64,000 nucleotides of DNA. It comes from Cyanidiococcus yangmingshanensis (Eukaryota; Rhodophyta; Bangiophyceae; Cyanidiales; Cyanidiaceae). Of this stretch, positions 1 through 11,935 are shown one piece after another. The first letter of the stretch is position 1; every line of letters starts with the position of its first letter. A program made the position numbers and the translations under genes. The notes beneath the pieces were generated by a model. The model had not been told where the DNA came from. It made no database searches and saw nothing but the letters and a program-made list of their open reading frames with translations. The stretch lies in NCBI GenBank assembly GCA_013995675.1, contig VWRR01000019.1, positions 293,150 to 357,149 on the forward strand. The letters run 5' to 3'.

Positions 1-1101
1 GTTTCTTGGGTGGCTCACCAAGCCGCCTGAGGCGAGGCGTCGACGCAACGGGTATCGGCGTGCGTTCTATGTGGATAGGTAAGGAACAGGCTTGTCGATC
101 GGTTCCCCCGGTTGTCAAGACGCTTTACGGTTCGCCAGTGCTCACCATATGGACGCATTCGATTCCTGGGGCATCACTCATGGGTTATGCTGGCAGCAAA
201 CCGATGGATTTGAAGACGTATGAAGCCTCAGGACGATGACTCGGATGCGGTGCTTGCACTGGCCTCGTCGTCAAAAATAAAGGGAGGGCGAACCCTCTTA
301 CGACTGCTGTCTCGTTCGTCCACGTATCCGATTCAGTCATGTTCGGTCTCTCTCGTCTGTTTTCGTAGCTCGCCATGTGCCTGTATTCGTCCATAGCGTG
401 GTCATGGACGGCGCATGCTCCCATCACGCACAGCATCCATGACTCGTTCAAACGCAGGTTATCTCTCCGGTACTTGAAGGTGTTCAGCAGCTGATCCTCG
501 TCGCTTGACTTGGTGCTACTCGAGCACTGGCAACCACTTGCTCTGCTCTGCTTCGCTGTGCTCTGCTCCATTGAATCCAGCCAGTGCACACGGGTACTCA
601 AGAGGGCGAAACATACACAGGGTGTTCCATGCCATCCCTTGTGATTCATCGGGATGCCAGCGTCTCATGCCCTGGTCTCGTCTGGTGACGTACACGACGC
701 CGTTCTTGTTCGTCGGTCGCTTCCCAGCCTGGATTGAGAGCACGCTGACAGAGGGCGGTAGGCGAGCTTGCCAGCTTCGCTATGGGCTTTGCAACCGAGC
801 AGGGCTGCACACGGATGGTCGCTCGACACCTCGTAAAGCTGTTCTGGACAAGTAACCGTCACAAACCGAGACACTAAGGCGTTCTCAAGTTAGACACCAG
901 GCGAATCATGGGCGTGTCTGCTGGCTGCATCTATCGTTGAGAACGCACACCGATGATCGACGGCTGCTCAGGACCGGGTTTTGGATGGCCAAGGATTCAG
1001 AAACTCGGGACAGGATTTTTCAGTACTAGTCGCGACAAGTATCCCGCTCTGTTTGGACGGAACGCCAGTCATACGCGCCCGCGTTGAACCAGATTCCTCG
1101 C
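1..1101. other. No recognisable gene (left edge)
   Basis: Short open frames of up to about 150 codons occur on both strands, but none has a recognisable motif or protein-like composition. A perfect GAGGG/CCCTC hairpin with a TTCG loop lies near 288-301. The stretch is downstream of the signal peptidase gene and may hold its 3' untranslated region. Confidence 0.4.
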
Positions 1102-1853
1102 TCAGTGTTCGATAAGGCCCATCCGCGTTATCGGCCAGTACCGAAAAACGGCTCGTCCAATCACGTTACGTTCCGGGAGAAAACCCCAAATATGTGAGTC
1201 GAGGGAGTTGCTTCGATTATCGCCCAGAACCACAAGGCATCCTTCTGGGACTTGGACTGGGCCCCAGCGATAGTCTGGTTGCTCCGTCACGTAGGGTTCG
1301 ATCTGCGCTTCTCCATTCACGTAGAGGCGCCCATCGCGGACTGCGACCGTATCACCGGCCACCGCAACAACCCGTTTAATCATGGCATCTTTGGCTCCAT
1401 ACTGGTGAACATCCTTTTCACCGGCAGCATTCAGTGCCTGAGCAGTCATCTTGCTGGCTTCGATGAGCGCAGGTGGCGGATAGAAGACCACCACGTCCCC
1501 GCGTTCTATATGACGACCCAGCTTCTGCGTTGCTTTATCCACAAACAGCTGGTCACCGATTTCAAACGTCGGAAACATGGATAACGAAGGGATATAGCGT
1601 GGCTCGATGACAAAAACTCGGAGGAGCACCGCGGCCGCAAACGATGCAGTAAACACCCGCACGTCTGAAAACTGCTCATCGTACAACAAACGATGCCACC
1701 AACGACGCCATCGCTCCCGAAACGGAACCGGCACGGGTGCCACCTTGGACTCGGTTGCCACCGACTGCTTCTGGCCATCTATCGCGGACCAGCGCTGTCG
1801 CACCTGCTCGACGAGCTCCTCGGCAGCCTGCTCCGTCGGCATTTGACGCTCTG

Positions 1854-1884
<31 letters not shown>

Positions 1885-2128
1885 GAAAAGAGAGTCAACT
1901 CGACCATCAGGCGTCCATGAAGCGTCCTCTGAAGATCTTGTAGAGTTCCGAGTCTCGTCGTTGCGTGAGAGACGCGCCTGGGAACGCCACGAACCCGACG
2001 CCACCCGAGCAGTCTGTCCTGTCACCGGCGCTGCGCACCACGAACGCTCCCTTGCCAACCTCCTTGAAGTGACCACTCTAGGACATGGGACTGAAAGCAC
2101 CTATACGATACGCACTAAGAACAAACAT
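1102..2128 (-). CDS. PLSP1: Type I signal peptidase, probable plastid thylakoidal processing peptidase
   Basis: Membrane serine protease of family S26 that removes signal or thylakoid-transfer peptides. Seen: one membrane segment (about FTASFAAAVLLRVFVIEP), then SLSMFPTF with the catalytic Ser, GDVVVF, IKRVVAVAGD with the catalytic Lys, and the C-terminal box VVLGDNRSNSLDS. About 110 residues rich in Arg, Ser and Thr precede the membrane segment, including a serine run encoded by a trinucleotide repeat; this suits a plastid transit peptide. The main frame has no ATG before residue 86 and follows a stop at 2101-2103. An ATG at 2126-2128 in the neighbouring frame gives a plausible N-terminus if one base is out of register near 2085. 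Plastid location is inferred from the extension and the algal context; a mitochondrial or ER signal peptidase is less likely because of length and the SMFPT form. Confidence 0.88.
1855..1880. repeat. (CGA)n trinucleotide run inside the signal peptidase gene
   Basis: About eight CGA/GAC triplets encode a polyserine run on the minus strand in the N-terminal extension of the signal peptidase. Its length is likely variable. Confidence 0.8.
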
Positions 2129-3575
2129 GCTTGTTCTCCGTCGTCGTCTTCTTGGTGGTTATGGTACGGTTACGGGCGCGACCTCGAACGGTGTATCTTG
2201 GCGTCGACGCCAATCACCCACCGGACGGCGTTCCTGTTTTGCGACGCTCCCGCGGACGGAACGCCAGGCGACTACCGTCCACTGCCTGATGGACGATAGG
2301 GAGCAGGTGCTGCAACGATGAACTTGGGTTGTATGTTTCGTGTCGTAGATCCATACAAGTATGTTTGAATCATGTTATGCATGGTCGTGCATGGAAGGAT
2401 GACCCATATCGATGGATCGGTAGACTATATTCGAGGGCCACGAGTTCGATTCATGATATTGCAGTCCAGAGCATTCGATCGTCGATCGAGTATCTTTGGT
2501 ATCTCGTATCCATGCAAGTATGTTTGATTTGTAGAATTCATTGTCAAGCATTGAATGATGATTCATATGGATGGACCCGTCGATCGATCGATGATGAAAA
2601 GGTACATGGCTGGCTTCGTTCGCACGCTCCTTGTGTAGGCACCTGTCGATGGACCAGCGTGCCCGTTGATTCACCACGTATAGGACAAAGCGTTCGGAGT
2701 TGTGCGGTTCGATCAATCTAGTCAAGGTCCTTGATTGCATTCGGAACTGTTGCAGTGTTGGCATCGAGTCAAGTGGACGCGAGCCATGTTTGGAACGCCA
2801 GTGTCTGCAACGAAAGCCGGCAGTGAGGCCCTCGGGTGTTGAGACGCTGCAACCCCAGTTCGCCTGATCGAGAGATGTCGTCTCAGCGTGGACGATGAGG
2901 TCGCTCCCTCTACCGAGTGCATGGTCGCAAAGATAGCGTGGCTGAATCCTGGTTGCGTTTCGTTTGCCTATCCCTGGGCATGATGGAGAGCATTCGCCAG
3001 TGATCAAGCGCTAACCTCCATACGGATGGCGCCGCACCAACAACGCTGTATTGGAAATGAATAAATATGTTGAATCTGGAGGCTCTTGTTCCCTCTATTC
3101 GCCACCTGGTCCACAATAGAGGACGTCTTGGACGTTCGTTCATGGATGAAGGACTGCATATCGAGCGATGATGCACGGATGCAACGATTCCGTGATAAGC
3201 ATGAATTCAGTACCAGCATGAACTCGAAATGCTCTGGTTGCCCAATTCTGTTCGCTCACAATGTTCCTGGCATGATCGAGGGCTCTTCCAGGACTTGCGT
3301 GGGCATCTAGCCTGGTATTATGGAGTCCAAAAAAACAGGTCCGGGTTGAATACGGCGCGTGTCAGGTTTGCTGCCAGCATATCTGGCCTCTGTAGACTGA
3401 GTCGACGATGATTCGATACGAAAGATCAGCGTCTACGGATCGAGAAGCGTTTTCGGAAGAACGCCTACGTTGTCCAACGTTCCGCTGCTCGGCCGAGTCT
3501 ATCGCCATACCGCGTGTCCATGCCTGCGAAGCATTCTTGGTTAACGCTCACCTCCGTCGGGGTCTTTCGGTAGCG
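2129..3575. other. Intergenic region with a diverged direct repeat
   Basis: No convincing gene. Two related segments of about 75 bp start at 2349 and 2508 (shared core ATCCATNCAAGTATGTTTGA, then GGATGACCCATATCGATGGA versus GATGATTCATATGGATGGA), an offset of 159 bp. The block around 2400-2600 is rich in GATC/ATCGAT words. A 210-codon minus-strand open frame across it shows no family resemblance and overlaps the repeat. Confidence 0.4.
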
Positions 3576-4395
3576 ATGACAACACAGCGCTCATTTCCGA
3601 CAAGCATGGGCTTTGTCAATACAACGCTACCACAACGAGCGCAGTGGTATCGGACCTCTGGCTCGTCAACCGTTTGTAGCAGGCCCACGTGGCAGCGGCT
3701 CGCTCGGTTGGGTGCAACAAGGCAGCGCATACCCGTGCACCGAAACCTACCGCACGCGTCGAAGCGTCTCCGAGTTTACAACCGTGCACCACCGTCTGAT
3801 GGTGCGCAAAGGCCTGAATGGATTGGACAACACGCTCTGGATGCAGAACCGACGTTGGCGGCCCATCTCCTGGGTCAAGACCGCGAACCATCCGGAGCCG
3901 AGAAGCGACCACTGGGTGACGGTGCCGCGGAGGCACTCAGCGAGCTCCGAAACACAAGTGAAGCTTCGCTTGAGAAAACCATACGAGAAACAGACTCGGA
4001 GGCGAGAACGTTTGAGGCCTCGTTTAATGAGCAGCTCGCTCACTGAAACGCAGAAAGCAGTGACCCAGCTGGTGCAGCTCCGCTGAAACTGCTGCGGAGA
4101 CCGCCTGGACAAGGATGCAGCAAGCGTTTGAGCGTATGATAGAGGAGCGAGGTCATATGCGCTCACTCATTCAGGATCAGGATAAAATGAGCGCACGAGT
4201 TCGCTCGATCTTAGCGTTTCTATCCAAGTCGCGTCGGACTGCGTTGGCTCGTTGCTGCGATGACGGTCACAACCTTGGCATTTATCTACAGTAGTCGTGG
4301 AGATGGTGCATGGTCGCGACCAGGATAACGTCATGCTTTGGGTGATGTTGGCCGTTGGCGGCATGCTCGTAGCAAGTCAGCGAGCAAGCGACTAG
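3576..4395 (+). CDS. Possible coiled-coil protein with two C-terminal membrane segments, frame-disrupted
   Basis: Family not recognised. Seen: a basic, Arg-rich start (possible organelle presequence; ATG at 3576 or 3606), then a heptad-like acidic stretch with ALSELRNTSEASLEKT and SEARTFEASFNEQLAH up to 4046. Shifting frame at about 4050-4100 continues as FERMIEERGHMRSLIQDQDK and VRSILAFL. A further shift near 4250 gives a hydrophobic segment (VAAMTVTTLAFIY), and another near 4320 gives VMLWVMLAVGGMLVASQ, ending at the TAG at 4393-4395. The layout coiled coil plus two adjacent membrane helices recalls several mitochondrial inner-membrane families, but I see no uniporter DIME motif. The frame changes are of the kind seen in the other genes of this window. 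It could also be a pseudogene. Confidence 0.4.
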
Positions 4396-4543
4396 GGAAG
4401 CGAGCAGTGTGCCGAACCCATGCAGACAGATGCTTGCTTCTGTATGCTCTTGGGCACCGCTCCATCGAAGCATTCACGACGATTCGACTTGGTGTCGCTC
4501 CGAGACTTGTCCCAACTACGTTCAGCGAGACAAACAGCGTCCT

Positions 4544-6076
4544 CTAGGCGTGATTCGCATTGTCTGTGGGGCCCTCCTTCTCACCGGAGAGGAAGACGAG
4601 CGCAGCAAATCGCTCAAAACTGGGTGACTCACGGGTCACACGCAAATAATGCTCGTCAGCAAAGACCTGACGACTCGTCGAGGCACATTTCGGGAGCCAC
4701 CTGAGTAGTGCCAGGGAAGAATCTGCCCCGTGCATCGCCACCGTTTGTGTCAGTTCTTGGAGTATTTGGCGCCAGACTGCATCAAAAATCGACTCGACAA
4801 ATTCCACAAAATCAAGACTATCCATGACATCCAGGGTCTCATCCAAAAGCGCATTCAGCTGCAGCTGTCGCTTGCTGGAGTGACGTATCGGTGACCGAGG
4901 CTCGGGATGCAAGCTCAGTGTGCGTCTCGAATCGTGGCGACCCCGTTTCCGTGGACATTTGCTCGGAGCGCAGCAGCTCGACCACCAGACTCTGTCGTGA
5001 CTCCTGCACCAACTGCTGTAAAATCGATGCCATCCAGAGGCCTTTTCGATGCTCACGTTCGTGGACAGGCGTTGCCGAGTGCTCCTCCGCCGACGGCGAC
5101 AGCTGCTTTGTCTCTATGTCGTCTACGCGCTGCGTGGTGTCCACTGCAACAGCTTGGATGTCTTGGCATTTCTCCAAACGGCAACAAGCGCCGTGCCATA
5201 ATGACGCCAAGTCACTGACTCGAAGTGATGTCTGCAGGTCCCAGTCCCTCTCGTCAAGTTCGGATCGCATCGCTCGCATGAGCTTTCTGGTTACCAATGT
5301 TTCCAGAAAGTTCACCTCTCCTAGTTTGCGAGCGACCCGCAAATATGCACGCTGTACTTGACGCAATGGTTGCGCCTGGCTTGCACCTGGTAACGCCAAC
5401 AGCTCAGTGAGCAACGCTGCTTCCGTTGGAAGCGGACTAGAGGAGTCGGGGCGGCGTCCGTAACGTTCGCTGCGAGCCAGTGCCGTGGCCAAACTTAGGT
5501 ATCGTCCAAGGAGATTCACCTGAATGCATACCAGCGCCTGGAGCAGGCAATACACATAAGCGGATGCAAGCACCCGTGTCAACGACAGGACCGTCAACTG
5601 CTTCCATAGTGTTTGTATGGCACGCTCTTCGGTGCAGCTCGAGGAGGCCGCGTCACGACTTGTGATAGCGGTTGACTCGCTTCGCAGTTTGCGAATGATC
5701 CCATCGGTGTCGAAGAAACGCTCCAGACGATTCTGCAAAAGTCCACAAAGCGAGAGAATCGTTGCAGTCATGGTTCGTTTGTTGGTTTCATATTGCTGGC
5801 GAAAGACCTGAAACGCTGAGGTTACCGAGGAGGGAACGTCCTGGTTCGGCACGGCTCGCCAAGTGAAGGTCGCCACCGTAACGCGCCAGGGAGGAGACGT
5901 CCCGTTGGCTAGAGTCAGAGGATCCCAGACCTGTACGTTCAGCTGAGCGGGCTCCATCCGAGTTCCCGTTTCTCCAACCAGCGTCGAAGCGTTCCCCAAG
6001 CGAAGTAGGTCACGCCTGCCACCGCCACTGCCCCAGTGAGGAAATAGCCCCAACGACGAGCACGTCGCATCGACAT
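4544..6076 (-). CDS. PEX3: Peroxisomal biogenesis factor 3 (peroxin-3), two frame changes
   Basis: PEX3 is the peroxisomal membrane anchor that docks PEX19 with cargo membrane proteins. Three pieces line up with the family. The first starts at the ATG at 6074-6076 (MSMRRARRWGYFLTGAVAV): a basic start and one membrane segment. The second, in the frame open from 6224 to 4839, has FRQQYETNKRTMTATILSL and LWKQLTVLSLTRVLASAYVY followed by IQVNLLGRYL, the family signature. The third, open to 4544, has LLDETLDVMDSLDFVEFVE, the conserved C-terminal helix. The change between pieces 1 and 2 lies near 5950 (one base short). That between 2 and 3 lies just before LLDETLD, near 4860-4900 (one base extra). 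No room exists for an intron at the second junction. The stretch between the membrane segment and FRQQYETN is poorly conserved and its frame uncertain. Confidence 0.85.
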
Positions 6077-7159
6077 GAGCAGTACCAGCAACCAACCACT
6101 TTAGGTCGTGGCGAACCCAACTGCTGATCGACTGAAGTCCAAGCGTCAAGCACCCAAAGAACAGTATGGTCTCGTTCTCCTGGCGATGCTCACGTGCACC
6201 AGTGCGACTGCAGGTCTCTGTCAAGCGCTCGTCCTACAGAGTCCCTGGAACCTCGTCTATACTGTACTTTCAGATAGTGAGCGCCTATGAAGCAAAATAA
6301 TACAAACAACGTTCAAGACTATAGCACTCGTTTGGTCTCGGGCACGAACGTTTCTGTTTCGAACAAAGGGGCAACCGCAGCGGAGTCGCTACGAGCCTTC
6401 GGGTCCAAGCCATGGCCCAACGGAGACTCAAGACGTTGCCACAACCCGTTTGTTTGTCTACTCGAGTCGTTTACGTCTCACAGGCCAGCTTTATTGGTAG
6501 ACCAAGATAGAAGAAAGTCGATATTCACTGAGCATCAAGTGGATCATATATGGAAGCTGGAGTGTTTCACTTCTGAACGGGCGACGTGAGGAACGCAGCC
6601 TCGTCGAACCACCTACCAAGCTACTAGTGGAGCGGACGGGACGAGGCCCCAAGAGACCAACCGAAACGATCTGAAACCTGCTGGTTTCTTTCACGCCTCG
6701 TCAAGAACGTCAACGTTCGATTGATTAAGACCTATCTTTCGGGAAAACGTTTCTTTTGAAAAGTCGTTCGGGTGATAGCGGCGTGGAGAGCACGCTGTCC
6801 AAGTGGGTCACCGCGTTCAGTCGAGCGGGACGACTCTGTGGAACGATACAGTGTACCTGTGCTTGCACTGGTTCCAGGGGTAGCGACAGAAGCTCGGATT
6901 GTGGCAGGTTCGGGTTGGCGACGCCAGACTTGTCGGCCGTGGCCAGCGGTCGGAGATTGCACGCTGTCGGTCGAACGTGACTCAAGAGCAAAAGACTTGC
7001 CCAGCTTCACGGACGCGAATATCGAGCAACAAAGACGTCCGCGGGTGTTCAGCAGAGAACTGGCTTGACAAACGCTTCGCCACGCGGGTTTGATGCGTTC
7101 AAGCGAACCTTGTCGGTGAACGTCGCACTTGGTAGAGCACTCGAGCCAGTCTGGTGAGG
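6077..7159. other. Intergenic region between divergent PEX3 and S2P genes
   Basis: This is the shared upstream region of two divergently transcribed genes, so both promoters should be here. Short open frames are present but none is recognisable. I see no clear TATA box or repeat. Confidence 0.4.
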
Positions 7160-9033
7160 ATGGGGAACGCTTGGCCACTGCTGACGCTCACGTTTCAATG
7201 CTGGCTGTTGCTGTTTATCCTGGGAAAAGGAATCGACTCGTTGTCGAGTCGTCGACTCTCCGCTTGGCTGAATCGTCACCGTATGACCTGGGCGCTTGGC
7301 ATTTTCCTCTATCAGCATCAGTTTATGACCGCGGAGAATGCTTCGGAACCAAACGAGTCTCGCTCGAGAAGCCAACAGACGAGCAGGTCTCGTCCAATGC
7401 GTCGTTTCGAAAGGTCTCTCTTTCATGCGATTCGTCTCGGTTTTGAGCTCGGTGCTTACCTAACGTTGATGATTGGATGTCTCTGGCTGGGTTGGCTCCT
7501 ATTCTCCTATTTGCAGTGGATACGAGTAGGCAGTCCACACGCCCTGGTATGGGCACCAGTCACCCCTGTGTTGGTCGGGCGGTCATCGATGCGAACCGTC
7601 GAGAAGCGTTCCGTCGCTGCTCGCGTGCCGAACCTGAGATCGTCAGTCAAGCTGGTCGGGACGCAAGGATCGATGCGACAAGCAAGTTCTGATCGGAAAA
7701 GCGTGTTGGAAAAATGGCCTATGGATGAAGTAATCATGAGTAGCTCTGTTCGGCGTGATGATCAAGTCGTCCACTGGATGACCGAGACAGCACTGCCGAC
7801 CGTGCGCGACGAACCAATCGAGTCCCATGCAACGTCACTGGAGTCGCTGGACAGATCCGTAACAGCGTCTTGTTGTCCAGCGTAGGGTGTTGTCTTGGCA
7901 AACGGGATCACGCTCCTTGGGCTACGTACAGAAGCACCTTCATAGCGCCTGTCACTCCGTTCATCCACACGATCTGGTGTTTCTCGTCATCGCCATTGGC
8001 CTATCTGTATTCATTCATGAGCTGGGCCATGCGTTGGCAGCGACCCTCGAGGCAGTACCAATGACCCATCTGGGCCTCTTTCTCGTTGCTTGTTTTCCCG
8101 GTGCCTATATTCGACTGCATCCGGGCGTCTTGGCTCGTCTGGATCCTCGACGACAGCTGCGTATCTATGCGGCCGGCTGTGTACAAAGTCTGGTCGCAGG
8201 CGTTCGTTGCACTGGCGCTGCTGAGCTTGTTACCGTTGCTTGCGCAGCTCGCTGGCTATGCCTTTGCCGACGATGGTCAGGGCGCTGTGGTCACCTGGGT
8301 GCATCCCGAGTCGCTCTGGCACCCTGTCATCGAGCCAGAGAGTCGTCTGGTCGCCGTTGATGGTCAGCGAATCCGCTTCGCCCATGAGGTCTCACCATGG
8401 CAAGCATATCGGGCGCTTGCGAAAGGATATTCATTTGCAGACCGGGCGAGTCTAGTTGGCGCGGAACAAGACTTGTCGCCCTCGTTTACACAGGAAGTTG
8501 TGGCAACCGACTGTGTCCTGACGCGTCCATCAGCACAATGGCATTATCTGGTATTTGAACGCCCGCGCTGGACGCGCTCTCGAGATACACAGCAGACTGA
8601 GCAGCCAAAGGCCGTCGCGAGACTTGACACCGACCCAGCGCTGACCGCCACGCGCCAAGTGCTCTGGTTCGATGAACCCCTAGAATGCGTCTTGCGTGAT
8701 ATCCGCCTCAGTGACTATCAGCGGCGAGCCAAAGAGCCATTCATTGAACGTTGCGTACTCCATGGTGTCGAGAAACTGCTCGCATATTTGTTTCTGGTAT
8801 CTTTAGGACTCGGTCTGGTCAATATTGTTCCAGCAGTTGGCCTCGATGGGGCCCATATGTTCCAGTTATTCGCGGAAATCCTCATTCAAAAGCTCGGTCA
8901 TCGTCATCAGGCGGGTGCTCGCGTTTTGCGGTTGGCAATGAGAGCACTGCTGGCTCTCCACACCTTGCTGCTGGCAGGCTTGTGGCTTATGGCAGTGTTC
9001 ACGCAACAACTTGAGCCTCATGTAGCGACGTAG
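7160..9033 (+). CDS. Site-2 intramembrane metalloprotease (S2P/MBTPS2-like), two frame changes
   Basis: S2P enzymes (M50) cut membrane-tethered transcription factors inside the bilayer. Seen: N-terminal membrane helices from the ATG at 7160 (LTFQCWLLLFILGKGI and YLTLMIGCLWLGWLLFSYL); the zinc motif HELGH at 8016-8030 in a membrane helix; RQLRIYAAG after it; and near the C-terminus NIVPAVGLDG at 8821-8850, which carries the third zinc ligand. The first frame ends with TAG at 7883-7885 and the HELGH frame, one base on, continues. A second +1 change falls at the GG of 8199-8200: with one G fewer, LVA continues as AFVALALLSLLPLL, the next membrane helix. About 620 codons in all, a usual length for eukaryotic S2P. 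The 7640-7880 stretch is a hydrophilic insertion. The two frame changes make either sequence error or a decayed gene possible. Confidence 0.85.
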
Positions 9034-9980
9034 CGCTCTCCGACTCGGATGTCGTCGATAGGCGTGAAGACGAACCGGCACCTCCACTGGAGGTGTGTTC
9101 CCGGCGGAAACGATCCTCTCTAGCGACCTCTACCGAAAGGAATCCGTTCCGTCTTGGTGAATCGGTGGACGCACTCCTATCTCTGCAGTGACGGCAAATG
9201 GTCCGCCTTGCACTTCAACGGGTACCTGCTGTCATGGGTTACGCTTCATGGAGCATCTGTTTCGATCGAGCATGAACATCGATACAACCCAACGGTTGCC
9301 AGTTGCGTTTTGGAATGCACGGCTCGGTCAATGCCAGGAACGCGATAGAGACATCCGCGGAGAGAGCGAGCAAGCGAGCTCCCTACTGAATACAGCAAAA
9401 CGAAATCTTTGAAGGAATGAATGGTGTTTGTTCGGCTCAGGAGCATCGTTGCGGACGAGCGGTTCATGTCGCGAATGGAATGCCTCGTGCATCCTCCGAA
9501 TACGTATGAGCGTAGAAGAGGTGTGTTTCCATTGGGCTTGTTGAACCACGCTACCCATGAATGGGTCGGTGTCTCTCTCACCAGCTCCTTGTTATGGAGT
9601 ACGACCATCTAGCCGGGAACGAGAGACTTGCTCAAGGAGCGGATGCAGCTCAGCATACACCCATGAAGATGCAGGCAACGACGACCGCGCAATAAGCACA
9701 GCCGAAATACGCTACGGTGATGGTCCTCGAAGACGCCCAACCGCTCCCGTAAAACGTGCTGTCTCAGAGGAGTTATCATCAACCATCGCCCCAGATGCGG
9801 TGTTGTCTCCAAGTCGGCATCGAAAACGATCGAGACGCTTGTCCAGGGCCACGTGGCAACGACCTACTGAGTGCACGTGTTCCATTCATCTACAATGAAT
9901 GCTCTAGTGCAAACGCATGAACAAGGGTGCCAGCTGGGATAGGATTCTTCCCAGCCGGAAGATAAACCAAAACATCCGCA
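9034..9980. other. Intergenic, nothing recognised
   Basis: The region lies between the convergent 3' ends of the S2P and molybdenum insertase genes. Short open frames only, up to about 120 codons, without motifs. Confidence 0.4.
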
Positions 9981-11387
9981 TCAACCATGCTCTGTAGGCG
10001 TGTACTCGACTGGCCACCAGTCAGTAGACGCGAGTGGAAAATATGCCAGCGCGTTCACGGCATCTGGCCAGGTATCCAAACCCGCCACTGCAGCAGCAGC
10101 AGCAGTGCGCTTTCCAGCAGTAGCCTGAACTGGTGCAGTGGTGTTCGATTCGGTCATCGTCAGCGGCTCGATCAGTCGAGCTCGCTGAAACTCTGGACGT
10201 TCTGCATCCGGATAGGCGTCTTCTGCTAGACGAACGACCAAACGTCGTGGATAGGCTCGTTCTCGAGGGACACCACTGACGAGCTGTATTGCTGGTGCAA
10301 CCAGTAGTGCAAAACAGACACTCGAGCTCACTGGATTTCCAGGAAGCGCAAAGGCCATCCACGGTCGATCGTCATCCACGGCTTGGCTTGCAAAAGTCAT
10401 CGGTTTTCCAGGTTTCATGAGCAGTCGACCAAAGCGAATTTGGCCCAGGTCCGCAAGAAGTGGCTTGACAACATCACTGAGGCCCATACTGACGCCGCCA
10501 CTAATGATGAGCACGTCGATCAAGGGATCTCCGAGCAACGCCTTCAGCTTCCCGGACACTTGGTGGTCAGCAGCAATCCCTGCGTCAAGAATATGAGACG
10601 CAGGCACATAGCGCTGTAGAAGCGCTCGCAGCAGTGGACGATTCGAATCATAGACTGCACTCGATGATACACTGGACGATGGAGTGCATGCCTCGACCAG
10701 TTCGCTGCCGGTGGAGAGCACGGCCACCCGAGGAAGACGACCAATCGGAATGCGTTCTTGGATACCGAAACTACAGAGCACACTGCGTTCAACGGGGCCC
10801 AGGCGTTGGCCACGACGCAGGACAACTTGGCCGGCTGGAACGTCAAGACCTCGTCGACGCACTTCGTAGCCAGCGGGGATCGACGTCAGACCCTCTAGAC
10901 GGATGTAGAAAGGCTCTGTTCGGTTTGGGACAGGTCCCAACGCACCTTGTTTTGATGACGACGCCGACGAAATAATCTGTACATACTCGACTGGAACGAC
11001 TGCATCGGCACCCGGGGGTAAAGGAGCTCCGGTCGTCACGTAGACACAAGTGCCGGGTTCCATGACCACAGACAAAGGCCAGGTCTCTTGGCCTGCGACT
11101 TGCAGCGCCGTGCAACATAGCGTCGTGTCTGATGCTAAATCTGCACTCCGAACAGCGTATCCATCCTTCAGGGCTGCATCAAAGCGAGGCATCGGCCAAG
11201 GTGCAGCGACGTCCTCGGCCAGAACTGCGGTCCCAGACTGAACAGCCTCGTGGTCCCAGTCGACGTAGTGGGTCTCAGAGCACTGCCAACGAGCGGCTAT
11301 AGTCCGTGCAACCTCTTCCACTAGGGTCCAAGCCGTATTCATATCCACCATTGGATACGGTGAACGACCTTGTAGACGATCCTGCAT
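9981..11387 (-). CDS. Molybdopterin molybdenumtransferase (MoeA/gephyrin E-domain/CNX1 E-domain)
   Basis: The enzyme inserts molybdate into adenylylated molybdopterin, the last step of molybdenum cofactor synthesis, needed for nitrate reductase and sulfite oxidase. Seen: domain start with AALKDGYAVRSADL (family FDNSAMDGYA equivalent), VTTGAPLPPGADAVVPVEYV, GSELVEA, DSNRPLLRALL, the MoCF-binding core IISGGVSMGLSDVVKPLL, MKPGKPM, FALPGNPVSSSVCF, and a C-terminal domain IV ending around 9981. Chosen start is the ATG at 11385-11387; 468 codons, a usual length for a stand-alone E-domain. No fused G (MogA) domain is present, unlike plant CNX1, so a separate MogA protein is expected elsewhere. The frame is intact, with a small Ala run (residues near 435) coded by GCN repeats. 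Confidence 0.95.
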   Translation of the reverse strand: MQDRLQGRSPYPMVDMNTAWTLVEEVARTIAARWQCSETHYVDWDHEAVQSGTAVLAEDVAAPWPMPRFDAALKDGYAVRSADLASDTTLCCTALQVAGQETWPLSVVMEPGTCVYVTTGAPLPPGADAVVPVEYVQIISSASSSKQGALGPVPNRTEPFYIRLEGLTSIPAGYEVRRRGLDVPAGQVVLRRGQRLGPVERSVLCSFGIQERIPIGRLPRVAVLSTGSELVEACTPSSSVSSSAVYDSNRPLLRALLQRYVPASHILDAGIAADHQVSGKLKALLGDPLIDVLIISGGVSMGLSDVVKPLLADLGQIRFGRLLMKPGKPMTFASQAVDDDRPWMAFALPGNPVSSSVCFALLVAPAIQLVSGVPRERAYPRRLVVRLAEDAYPDAERPEFQRARLIEPLTMTESNTTAPVQATAGKRTAAAAAVAGLDTWPDAVNALAYFPLASTDWWPVEYTPTEHG

Positions 11388-11935
11388 TGGTCTCGCCACC
11401 GGAGGAGGTTGTCGCTCAACAGGGGCGTTTGGGTTGACGACCAGCCCCGCGGCTCGACGCGTTCATTTCGGCCCTCGTCTTTGTCAGTGTTCGACACTCG
11501 ATATCGTTGACTCCGCAGGGACGTTCGAAATCAACCCGTAGGCTTGGTGGCTTTATCGTGAAGCCATTTTGCTCGTGACCGTAAAGACCTACGTGAAGCG
11601 AGCTTCTTTGTCGAGTGACTCGGGGACGAGTCTCGAAACCAACCGTGGTGTCCCAGTTCGCAAGCGAGCCAAGGTACTGGAGAACGCCCTCAAGTGGAAC
11701 GTTTCATTCGTCGTTGTGAGTGTGATCGAAGCTTTTGTTAGAAGGACGTCTCCAGTTCCTTTCAGTGGACGTGTTGGTGCACTGCTGCTCCGGAACTTGA
11801 GCACCAGCGAGTTTGGTGCTGGCTTTTGAGGGACATCACCCCGCTCTCGCTGTGAGACGGTTGTCAGGGAGCGCAACGGCAGGGAACGCATCAAGTTGGA
11901 AGTACGAAGACGAGAACTTGAACGCTAGAATCGAA
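11388..11935. other. Divergent promoter region, molybdenum insertase / SPT6
   Basis: This 548-bp spacer lies between two divergent starts. It should contain both promoters. No motif could be assigned. Confidence 0.4.

Noticed and set aside
4544-9033. Introns as the cause of frame changes in PEX3 and S2P
   Set aside because: At the junctions that can be placed, homology resumes at once. There is no gap long enough for an intron and no GT...AG pair that restores the frame.
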